A DNA stretch of 64,000 nucleotides from Schistocerca nitens. Lineage: Eukaryota; Arthropoda; Insecta; Orthoptera; Acrididae. The stretch's first letter is position 1; every line of letters begins with the position of its first letter. Both the position numbers and the translations under genes were made by a program. The notes beneath the pieces are model-generated. The model did not search any database. It saw only the letters and a list, made by a program, of their open reading frames with translations, and was not told the origin of the DNA. The stretch lies in assembly GCF_023898315.1 (NCBI RefSeq), contig NC_064622.1:178208178-178272177 (forward strand). The letters run 5' to 3'. Shown in pieces: positions 55,352-64,000 of the stretch.

Positions 55352-56216
55352 CTTTCTTAAGGGTGTTTCTAATCCATAACCAGCACTCAATTGTTCAGAT
55401 TTATTCCTGCACTTGCATTTCTTTAGTTTAACATCTTGTTTAATTATATTCTCTTGAGAACTACTTCCATCCTCATCTGAAGTTTCTGCACTGTGTACAA
55501 TACCACCTTTCTTTGTTTGGGTTGCAGTGTCTTTAAACAGCACATTTCTAATAGATTGTGATTGACGCCGCAGCCTACGTAGGAAAACTGATTGAGGAGA
55601 ATAATTTATCATATCTCTAGCATTTAACAATGACTGAAGATCTTTATCTGCAACTGATTTGCCTTTTTGGACTCTTCTCCCATAGGATTTCTTGGGGTGG
55701 TTCATTCCAACATTCTTTGCCTCTAATTTACTGGAATGTGGTATTTTACATCGACAGCTTTTAGAACATTTATGAGTAAAAATATTTCTGATGTAACAGT
55801 TATGGTTTTCAGAATCACTCTCATCTGACAGAACTATCCCTGGACAGTAACACTCAGGACAAGGTTTAAACACTCTTTTCTTGGCACTACCTGACTGTTT
55901 CTTGTGTTTTTTGGGGCTTCGCCCATGTGCCTGACATAATTTCTTTTTCTTATATGATGAGACAATAAGCACAGGTCGCCTAATTTTCTTAGCTGATGGT
56001 GGTGTTGCATATTTGGTGACATGTGACTTGTTTGCTCCCTGCTTTCTTACATGAGTAAAATCTTCATCGGAACTTCCTTCAGTATGTTGCTCTCTGGACA
56101 TACCAAGGACACAAGCAATATTTTTTGAGTTATTTCTAGCTTTCCATGCATCATATTTCCGCCTATTGGGAGATGCACTTGATAAATGTTTTACCCTCTC
56201 CAATGGTCTAGGTGTT
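55352..56216 (-). CDS. Host gene, internal coding exon (basic, cysteine-rich region)
   Basis: This exon is 865 nt. The acceptor TTATCAACTTACAG ends at 56217 and a perfect donor GTAAGT follows 55352. The first base completes a codon from an upstream exon that I could not find. The exon encodes 288 residues, starting TPRPLERVKHLSSASPNRRK. Basic clusters KKIRRPVLIVSSYKKKK and KKHKKQSGSAKKR suggest nuclear localisation. A cysteine-rich stretch (PCPECYCPG, then CSKSCRCK) and an acidic serine run (SSDEDFTHV, TSDEDGSSS) resemble casein-kinase-2 sites. Only a 136-bp intron separates it from the next exon. The start codon lies further right, beyond 56216 and possibly beyond the window. Confidence 0.8.
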
Positions 56217-56635
56217 CTGTAAGTTGATAAGAAATAATTTAAGAATAATAATAGGAAAACTAAGCATTACATATGAAAATAAATATGAGTGACTATACTT
56301 TTCTGGGAGTACTGGAAGAACTATTTTTTTAATATAGGCATAACATTACAATACACAAATTATTTATACTATTTCTCTTTAAAATGTATTATTCAGTTGT
56401 TCCTTGGTTTAGTTTCCACATTAAATTGTATGTTTCCTGATAAATGGTTGGGAATGCAAGCATCACCCCTCCCCCTTCCCTGCCCCTCCCCACATACCAA
56501 GCAAAGCAAGCAACCAGTTTCCAAAGAAACTTAAAAAACACTCTTATTCGCAAACAAAGAAATCTTATTTTCATTTTTAACAATAATTTCAATTGCTACT
56601 GAACCATAGGTTTAATGTCACTTGCACTGTTGCCA
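56217..56635 (-). other. Intron upstream of the first recognised host exon
   Basis: AT-rich, with a polypyrimidine stretch before the acceptor and a C-rich patch at 56460-56490. No exon with a matching phase was found here or further right, so the upstream exons remain unknown. Confidence 0.5.
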
Positions 56636-57200
56636 TATACGAGGGCTATCCACAAAGTACATTATGTTTTGGAATTAAAAATAATAAAGTATTGGAATTT
56701 TTTTTTATTATATACAGATGAAAGCCACACTTAAATACTACTTTTCTACATAGTTGCCATTTAAATTAAGGCACTTATCGTAGCGATGGACGAGCTTGGA
56801 AATTCCTTTGTCGTAAAATTGTGCTGCATAGTATTCTACGATAACAGTACAGTCAGAATGGATGTTGCCATCTTCGAGGAAACTGGAAATACTGTTGTTA
56901 GCTGGTGACAACAGATAATATTGGTCCACATCCGTGAAAAATAGGTATGGCTCTTTATGATAGCAGCATACCTTTCCCAAACTCCTTACTTTTGGTGGGT
57001 CATAAGGCAGTGAGCCACGTGTACAGCCTTTTAAAGGTAAAGAAGTTTTCCCACTGACGACGATTCTCATGATGGAGCACCCAACTTTGATGTTTGTTTG
57101 TCTAAGCAATTTCATGTTTCCATCATCTAAATAGTTTCCAATGAGATGTTCCCGAGAAAAGGGGAATTACCTAGTCTGTGCTTTTAATACTGAAGTAGCT
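56636..57200 (-). mobile_element. mariner-like DNA transposon remnant, one end
   Basis: Left end TACGAGGGCTATCCACAAAG followed by an AT-rich subterminal region. The minus strand then reads FYDKGISKLVHRYDKCLNLN and GNYVEK plus a stop (57115-56738), the C-terminus of a mariner-type transposase. Upstream of that (56850-57110) the reading no longer resembles a transposase, so the copy is internally rearranged or truncated. No right end is seen. Confidence 0.6.
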
Positions 57201-57204
57201 GTGT

Positions 57205-57695
57205 CCTGTGTCCTATATCCTGTATTAAGTCTGTGATATCCCCTTGTAGAGCAGCTTTGGATGACAGGGTGGCATTGAAAATATGCCCATCAGCTCTCTC
57301 GAAGACCCATTACTGATGGTGTTTGGTTGGGCATCAATGTGGGAGAGTTACAGCAAATGAGAATGATTGCAGATCGTACTGTTTCCACCATTTGATTGAG
57401 GAGAGGCAGCTGGGGGTACAAATCAAGAGAACGGTGGCTGTGTATGTTCCATGTACCACACCAAAATGAGATGGGGTGTCATTGTTTAGCAAACATAGGT
57501 CAAGGTCTTTGATTAATTGTTCAATTAGGACACCTCAGTTTAGTGTCGTATCACTCTTTCTCACAATGGGTTGTGGGCCTTGAAACCACTCACGAGGAGA
57601 AAAAGTAAAGGTAGCTGATGGATCAGGTTAGTTATCTCTGCTGTCGGCTCCCTGTCCAGAGGGAGATAGGCGTCACAGATAGTAAAATCCATAGT
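57205..57695 (-). mobile_element. LINE endonuclease-domain fragment
   Basis: In the minus-strand reading, FTICDAYLPLD-like (about 57690-57655), LLVSGFKAHNPL-like (about 57590-57555, matching LLLGDFNAHSPLW of LINE endonucleases) and later C-terminal segments follow in order. It is broken by several stops. Its order and strand do not fit the LINE at 60900-63650, so it is a separate insertion. The mariner-like element at 57704 borders it. Confidence 0.55.
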
Positions 57696-57703
57696 TGTAT
57701 ATA

Positions 57704-58555
57704 CAGGGTGACAATTATTGAACTGTATGAAGTAAAATTGTCATAATTTCTGCGTTAGGATGTTCAAACTGCACGGTTGCCCATGTGGCATGATGGGAAT
57801 TAGTATGCGCAGTACAGTTTTGTTTCACGACAAATCCCATTTTCATTTGGATGGGCTCATCATAAACAAAACTGGTGCATTTGAGGGACTAAGAATATGC
57901 ATTTTGTGATTGAGAAGTCTCTCAAGGGGTGACTGTGTGGTGTGAAACGTCCAGTCACAGAATAATTGGTGCGATATTCCTTGATGGTACAGTGACTACT
58001 GAATGGTACATGAAGGTTTTGGAGGATGATTTCACCCCTATTATCCAAAGTGACCCTGATTTTGACAAGATGTGGTTCATGCAAGATGGAGCTCAACACC
58101 ATCGAAACAGGAGAGTGTTTGATGTCCTGGAAGAGCTCTTTGGGGACCACATTCTGGCTCTGGGGTACCAAGAGGCCACTGGCATGGACCTCAATTGACC
58201 ACCATGTTCTCTGGATCTGAACATATGCAATTCCTTTTTGTGGGGCTATATTAAAGACAAGGTGTACAGCAATAACCCTAAAATCATTGCTGAGCTGGAA
58301 ACAGCCATTCAGGAGGTCATCGACAGCATCGACGTTCCAACACTTCAACACGTCACACAGAATTTCGCTATTTGCCTGCACCACATCATCGCCAATGATG
58401 GCAGGCACATTGAACATATCATAACCAAAATCTGAATATCTGTAGTGACATTTGCATGTTGAATGAAGTGTGTAGATGCCATGGTTTGTAACTATTGTAT
58501 TCGTTGTTTTTTTTTTTCTTTTTTTTTTTCATATAGTTCAATAGTTGTCAGCCTG
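57704..58555 (+). mobile_element. Internally deleted mariner/Tc1-superfamily element with clear ends
   Basis: The ends CAGGGTGACAATTATTGAAC and, in reverse complement, CAGGCTGACAACTATTGAAC continue as inverted repeats of about 28 bp with four mismatches. TA stands outside both ends (57702-57703, 58556-58557). The 852-bp body holds only the C-terminal catalytic part of a transposase: IIGAIFLDGTVTTEWYMKVL and MWFMQDGAQHHRNRRVF (second catalytic Asp at MQD). After a frame change come FLWGYIKDKVY and LETAIQEVIDSIDVPTLQHV. The N-terminal DNA-binding half is missing and frames are broken. Pyrimidine tracts (58507-58530) are expansions. Confidence 0.8.
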
Positions 58556-58557
58556 TA

Positions 58558-59436
58558 TGTGAACAGATACAGCCTGCAGCACTATACTGAGCAGAACTTG
58601 ACCAATAAAGGTGTCCACAAGCACCAATGTGAAGACACCACCTGAAGCTCATTCAGAGCCAACTGTATTTTTGAAGTAGGCACTGAGATTACATAAGGTA
58701 AAGCTATATGTTGTAAATAATCAAGCTTCCTTGAGGGCTATAGATATTGTTGGTTAAAAGTAAAGAAGGTGTCAGAGTTCTGATTGGTTGTGAAAATGAC
58801 CATTACAGTTCCACTGGATGATGGTGTTAGGGGTACCTAGGTATGGCAGTAAGGGTACTAAAAGGTGGGGAATTTTTAGCCTCTGCCTGCACCACCTGTT
58901 AAGTAGGAACGGTGTCAACATGCATAATTTCAACATTTAAGTGTGAGTTGGCAGGCTGGTTGAGCACTGAGGGATTAAACAGCAATGTCATCACTGAATA
59001 AGCAGCTCATCTGAAGTTAGTGACATCTGCCATAAATTTGATCGTATTATGAAATTATGTAGGAGTGGTAAAACTGAGACACTGAAAGCAATATTGATGG
59101 CAGAGTTGAAAAATTATTTAAGGAGAAGTACAGGTAAATGTGTTGTCAGCTAGTCTCTAGATCACAGCTGATGAGCGGTCTCCCACAACTAGTGTCTGGC
59201 TATCTGGTCCCCCCTCCCACAAATCCAATTATGTGACAGAGTAAGCTATGTCTTCTAGTCAGGATTCATAATAGGGTAATTTCACAGAAAGTGAAGTTTT
59301 AATTGCCTGTAACAGTCCCTACACCTTTGTTTGGCAACAAATCAACACCGCTGGCATCATCAAATCTTTCCTGTATATCGTTCATTTCACCTATCTGGTT
59401 CCCCCCCCCCCCCCCCCCCCCTCCCTTCCACATTAA
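58558..59436. other. Unassigned stretch with poly(C) tract (59401-59422)
   Basis: No coding motif is recognised. The C run lies just before the Penelope-type arm. Confidence 0.45.
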
Positions 59437-59964
59437 ATCAAACAATGGAAAATCCAGGATGAAATGTCACAATATTATGAAAAGGATATTTGTTCACCAT
59501 ATAGCGCGTGTGCTGAGATGCAGATAGGCACAACAAAAAGACTATTGGAAAGTGAGCTTTTGACCAACAAGGACTGTCGAAAATAGACATCCACATTCCT
59601 CCCAAACCACAACACCTTCTCCCCCATTCACTTTACCTCGTCCTACTCAACCCAACAAGCCACCCTTCCTCAATGCTGACCTCCACCTTAAAGATGGCTA
59701 CATCAGTACCTCTGTCCATATCAAATCTACCAACCTCTAGCAATACTTCCACTTCGAAAGTCGCCACTCATTCCATACTTAGAAGTCCCTTCCATACATC
59801 CTAGCCACCCGTGGCCATCACCTCTGTAGTGACAAGTAGTCCCTCTCTAAATGTACTAAATCCTCCCACAGTGGTATTCCACCACCCACCGAACCTACAC
59901 AATATCCTTGTCCATCCCCACAAAAATCCCTTTCCCAACTCCTTGCCTCATGGCTCATATCCAT

Positions 59965-60028
59965 GTAAAATGAAATGATCGTATGGCATTTATTGGCCGG
60001 GATATTCCCTTCGGGATTCGGCCGCCTG
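59965..60028 (+). mobile_element. 64-bp SINE fragment inserted in the PLE
   Basis: ATGTAAAATGAAATGATCGT through GGGATTCGGCCGC interrupts PLE sequence that would otherwise run from GGCTCATATCC to CTGTAATAGACCC. It resembles the 5' part of a grasshopper SINE (GAAATGATCGTATGGCATT, GGCCGGGA, TTCGGCCGCC). No target duplication is evident. Confidence 0.5.
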
Positions 60029-60777
60029 TAATAGACCCAGATGCAAGATCTGTTCCATACATCATCCCAACACCACCTACTGCAGTCCGTCACTAACATC
60101 ACCTATCCCATCAAAGGCAGAGCTACCTGTGAAACCAGTATGTGATCTGCAAGCTACGCTGTAACCACTGTGCTGCATTCAGTGTGGGCATGATAACCAA
60201 CAAGCCATCTGCCCACATGAATAGCCGCCGGCCCCATTGCTGAGCATGCCGTCCAACACAACATTCTTCATTTCAATAAGTGCTTCACAGCCTGTGCCAT
60301 CTGGATCCTTCCCACCAACATTAGCTTTCCAGATTTGTGAGGTGGAAACTCTCCCTGCAATATATCCTATGTTCACGTAACACTCCTGGTCTCAAGCTTT
60401 ATTAGTCATTGTCCTTACCCATCTAGTCCCTTTCCTGTTCCCATTCCAGAACTACACAGCCCTCTATTTCACCAACACACCCTCAGCCTTTTTCCTTTTC
60501 TCCTTTTCCGCTAACCTCCTCCCCCCCCCCCTTCCCCTCCCCTCCGTCAAATCTCCCATGTGCAACTAGTTGCCCTACCTTCTCTCCACCTCACCCCTGT
60601 ACACTCCCACAAGCAGCAGTTTACCACCCCACCCCTTCCCTGTTATCCCACCCCCTCCCTGCCCCAGCCTCCTCCTTACCCCCATCACCCGGCTGCCTCT
60701 TCCATCATGTGCTGCTGCTTGCAGTCTGGCTTCAGCTGCCAGACATTGCAGTCATGTATGTGTGAATTCTGCTTTCA

Positions 60778-60781
60778 CACA

Positions 60782-60836
<55 letters not shown>

Positions 60837-60856
60837 GGTGTGCGCACGCGCGCGTG

Positions 60857-60889
<33 letters not shown>
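60778..60889. repeat. (TG)n and (AG)n microsatellites
   Basis: About 27 TG units (60782-60832), a GCGCACGCGCGCG patch, then about 16 AG units. The frames through them are artefacts. Confidence 0.95.
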
Positions 60890-60892
<3 letters not shown>

Positions 60893-60899
60893 CAGGGAC

Positions 60900-63650
60900 A
60901 TGGAGAAAGGGCTAAAAGAGACACCATACAGAAATGGAGGTCAAAAACCAAAATATTAAATGGCCTTTGCCATATTGGTTTGGCGGATAAAAAGTAAAAT
61001 GCGGTCAACAGCCCGCGTTTCATTTGCTAAAATGGCCGGTAACTCAGACGGCAAACCCAAGCGGGAACGTAAACGGTTAAAAAAATGGACATTCCGTCAG
61101 GAAGTGGTGGACAGTTAAGACTTGGGCGCAATGTGTACAAAGTGGTGTGGTAGTGCCACTCATCAAGTGATGATGGCTAAAAAGGCAGTGCCCAATACGC
61201 AGCCCAGTTAAAATGACCTCCTCCCGCCAGGGCTGAGAGGAGGTCGTCCAAGCCACTGGGAGAGGCTTAATAAGCCAGAGCTTATTCCCTTGAACGAAGG
61301 ACCATTGGTGATGTCAAAGGGACACCTCTTGACAGACAGAAACACAGAGATCATCAGAGGGAATATAAGAACTAGTGGGCTGAGGTACGAGGACTGCAGT
61401 CTTGGTAGCAGTGTCAGCAGCCTTGTTTCCTGGCAGACCAACATGATCAGGAACCCAGATAAACATCACAGTGGCTCCACCAAGACTGAGCAAGTGACAG
61501 ATTGCCTGGAGCAGCTGCACTAAGAGATGGGCGGTGTACAGTGCACATAGACTTTGAAGGGTGCTGAGAGTGTCCAAGCAGAGGACACAACTGAAAAATC
61601 TGTGTTGCAGAATGCACTCCGTGGCTTGATACAGGGCGAAGAGATCGGCTGTAAATTCTGAGCAGTGTGCTGGAAGCTGATATCAAAAAACACAATGATG
61701 AAGGCACACCCAACCCCACGGTCAGTCCAAGAGCCATCAGTGTACACAAAGGTACTATTGCGAAGTTCCATGCGAATGTCGTGAAACTAAATGTGATAGA
61801 GCGAAGCTGGAGTAGTGTCCTTAGGAAGCAAATGAAGGTGAAGGTTAACATGGGTTGCTTCAGGACGCCAAGGTGGTGAACAATTCACACCCATTGGGAA
61901 AGTTGCAGGTAGTGTGAAGTTAAGCCGCCATAGCAAGTGCCAAAAGCGGACTCCAGGAGGTAACAGAGAAGAGGGAAGCACCCCATATTGGCAATCAAGG
62001 GAATCATCAATGAAGGAGGCATAGGATAGGTGGCCATGCATGGCAGACAAATGGCATGCATACCTGCTGAGGAGAAAGTCATGGCAGTAGGACAGTGGTA
62101 GTTCAGCAGCTTCAGCAACAGACTCTCAACTGGACTAGTGTAAAAGGCACCAGTGGCAAACGGATGCTAAGATGGTGGATAATGTTGAGACAGCATAAGA
62201 GGGATGCATAAACAAAGCACCCATAGTTGAGTTTCGAGTGGACAAGGGACCGGTACAAATGGAGGAGGGTGGTTCGATCAGCACCCCAGGACGTACCATT
62301 GACGACATGTAGGACACTGAGGAACCGCGTACAGCGGGGTGCCAAGTAAGACACGTGGGAGGACCAAGAGTGTTTCCTATCAAGCATGAGCCCCAGGAAT
62401 TTTGTAGTTTCAATGAACGGTAGGGCAACAGGCCCAAGATGAATAGAAGGTGGGAGAAACCATTTGCACTGCGAGAAATTCATACAGACAGTTTTGTCAG
62501 TGGAAAAACGAAAGCCACTGTCGACGCTCCAAGAGTAAAGACAATCAAGACAACGCTAAAGATGCAGCTCAGTGAGACAGGTCCGTGGAGAACTGCAATA
62601 GGTGACAAAATCATCATCAAAAAGGGAGCTGGAAATGCCCAGCAGGAGACAGGCCATTATAGGGTTAATGGCGACAGCAAAGAGAATGACGCTCAGGATG
62701 GAACCCTGAGACACATCGTATTCCTGGATAAAGGTGTCCAACAAGGCAGCACCTACATGCACCTTGAAAACTCTGTCCTTTAACAATTCCTCAAGAAAAC
62801 AGGGTAGGTGGCCACGGAAGCCACACGTGTAGAGAGCATGAAGGATACCAGTCCTCCAGCAGTTGTCGTAGGCCTTCTACAAATCGAAAAACATGACCAC
62901 AATCTGGGATTTCCACAGAAAACCATTCATGACATGGGTGGACAAAGTAATGAGGTGGTCAACTGCTGAACGCCGTGCTCGGAATCCACACTGTGCATTC
63001 GTTAGTAAATTGCGTCACTCGAGCCACCATACCAGCCGGGAATGAATCATACATTTTATCACCTTGCAAATGCAGTTCGTGAGAGAGATGGGGCCGTAGC
63101 TAGAAGGAAGGTTTGTATCCTTACCAGGCTTAGTTATGGGTATGATGGTGATTTCACACCAAAGTCTGGGAAATGTGCCCTCTGCCCTGATGCAGTTGTA
63201 CATGTTAATCAGAAAGTGCTTGCCTGCAAGAGAAAGGTGCTGGAACATCTGAATGTGGACTGCGTCTGGCCCTGGGGTGAAGGATCGGGATGAACTGAGA
63301 GCATGATCTGCTCCCTCATAGTAAAGGCAGCACTGTAGCACTCACAATTCTGAGAAGATAATATTATCACCTGAGCCTCCTCCACTTGTTTCTGATGGAG
63401 GAAGGTAGGGTGATAGTGGAAAGTTCTCGAAACTTCCACAAAATGGGAGCCCAAGGTGTTGGAAATAGCAATAGGGTCCACGATAAAATCATCTGCTACT
63501 CTCAGGCCGGAAATTGGCAAATGGATCTTGGTCCCAGAGAGCCATCAGAAGCTGGCCCACATGAAAGAGGAAGAGGTGGAACTGTTAAAAGAACTAGTGC
63601 ATGAAATCCAGCTAGCTTTTTTGCTATCCCATGTGTTAAAACAATGACAG
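60900..63650 (-). mobile_element. I-clade-like LINE with RNase H, 3' two thirds
   Basis: On the minus strand, from right to left: CITKVIKCMIHSRLVWWLE-like fingers (63090-63015), QCGFRARRSAVDHL (about 62995-62955), motif A region with VMFFDL and KAYDNCWRTGIL (about 62900-62850), VSQGSILSVILFAVAINPIM (62720-62650, motif B), FDDDFVTYC (62615-62590, motif C, Tyr replaced), and a thumb with FLGLMLDRKHSWSSHVSYL (about 62400-62340). RNase H follows with STFVYTDGSW (about 61765-61735) and MFIWVPDHVGLPGNKAADTA (61465-61405). A 3' UTR extends to about 60900. RNase H after the reverse transcriptase is typical of the I clade and relatives. Several stops and frameshifts break it. The 5' third is absent. 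Confidence 0.8.
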
Positions 63651-64000
63651 TGTTTGTTCAATACATACCGCAATATTCTGCAGGACTTGTGAACTGTGTG
63701 GTTAGGTTTTTACTGCTCGTGTAGATGTTCAATAGTTAACTAGTGTAGCAGTATGTGGATGTTCACCGGCAAACTATTAACGAGGCTTATCAAAAGTTAA
63801 ACAATAGTGCACGGGCCATATTAAATGTGTATATGGAGGCTTGTGAACAGTTAAAGTAAACAACAGCGCAATGCAAATGTGCACCTGTCGGCTACATCTT
63901 TTAAAGTAGTCCGTGTTCGACTTTCATCCCCCATTTTTCAGCTAGTATAGCAATGCAGTACGTCTACACTGAGGACAACAAACAAAGAAATAGAGCAGGC
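63651..64000 (+). other. Unassigned sequence, possibly the 5' region of another mobile element
   Basis: From about 63690 the sequence resembles a repeat leader. An ATG at 63953 opens a frame (MQYVYTEDNKQRNRAG) that runs off the window end after 16 codons. With so little sequence the element type cannot be decided. Confidence 0.3.

Larger units (their letters stand above)
59437..60890 (+). mobile_element. Penelope-like element: terminal arm, GIY-YIG-like part and TG/GA end
   Basis: The arm starts AATCAAACAATGGAAAATCC and includes CACCATATAGCG and CAGATAGGCACAACAAAAAG (59437-59585), a PLE terminal repeat I know from grasshoppers. The interior plus strand carries a PLE coding end: NVDLHLKDGYISTSVHIK-like (about 59675-59730), VICKLRCNHCAAFSVGMITN (about 60145-60205, GIY-YIG-like), and WKLSLQYILCSRNTPG (about 60340-60390). 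A pyrimidine-rich 3' region ends with (TG)n (60778-60832) and (AG)n (60859-60889). Frames are broken, and the opposite arm is not visible. Confidence 0.65.

Noticed and set aside
60560-61023. Frames of 82-145 codons over the TG/AG tracts
   Set aside because: Poly-Cys/Val and poly-Arg/Glu translations of microsatellites, no domain.
56217-64000. Upstream exons of the host gene
   Set aside because: I looked for minus-strand frames ending with two spare bases before a donor, but everything recognisable there is mobile-element sequence. No candidate could be supported.
1-64000. CRISPR arrays, operons, riboswitches, rRNA genes
   Set aside because: None is visible. The repeats are microsatellites, SINE or foldback arms, and the sequence is clearly from an animal.

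Overview
The window looks like intergenic and intronic DNA from a very large, repeat-bloated insect genome, most likely a grasshopper or locust (Orthoptera, Schistocerca-like). This is inferred from the repeat families I recognise from memory: two tRNA-derived SINE families, foldback arms of Penelope-like elements (PLEs) with CA/TG tracts, long antisense LINEs, and Tc1 and mariner elements. No database was searched. There are no bacterial genes, operons, CRISPR arrays or rRNA.

Only one host gene is supported. It lies on the minus strand and I do not recognise the protein. Three exons join in phase: 56216-55352, 55215-55044 and 27916-27084. A 136-bp intron and a 27,127-bp intron (27917-55043) separate them. 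The last exon carries the stop codon, and a poly(A) signal lies about 450 bp downstream at 26630-26635. The upstream exons, including the start codon, were not found. The protein is lysine- and cysteine-rich, and one cysteine cluster is assembled across the large intron.

The rest is mobile-element strata. 1-6 kb: a degenerate LINE, a tRNA-derived SINE, and a minus-strand Ty3/Gypsy fossil with a LINE inserted in it. 7-14 kb: a Tc1 remnant, several LINE pieces, a PLE arm, and a strongly reduced Gypsy fossil between LTR-like repeats. 15.8-21.4 kb: an antisense LINE split by a plus-strand LINE. 21.4-26.6 kb: a GC-richer Gypsy fossil with one LTR, ending next to the host gene's 3' end.

Inside the large intron: a hairpin with about 200-bp arms carrying a tRNA-Thr-like piece (28.0-29.2 kb); a nearly whole LINE with a restriction-like endonuclease (Dong/R4 type) at an AAT microsatellite (29.5-33.2 kb); a PLE foldback whose GC-rich arm shows a strong one-directional T-to-C excess (34.2-35.2 kb); PLE reverse transcriptase pieces (36-39 kb); a degenerate Tc1 element (39.7-40.9 kb); and a long antisense LINE (42.8-50.5 kb) interrupted by a mariner element, itself interrupted, and by a nearly intact Tc1 transposon. 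After these come SINE copies and a LINE with an inverted 5' part.

Upstream of the known exons (56.6-64 kb) are a mariner remnant, a LINE endonuclease fragment, an internally deleted mariner-like element with clear inverted repeats, a PLE with a GIY-YIG-like segment, and an I-clade-like LINE with RNase H. The order of insertion can often be read directly from target-site duplications and from host sequence that resumes on the far side.
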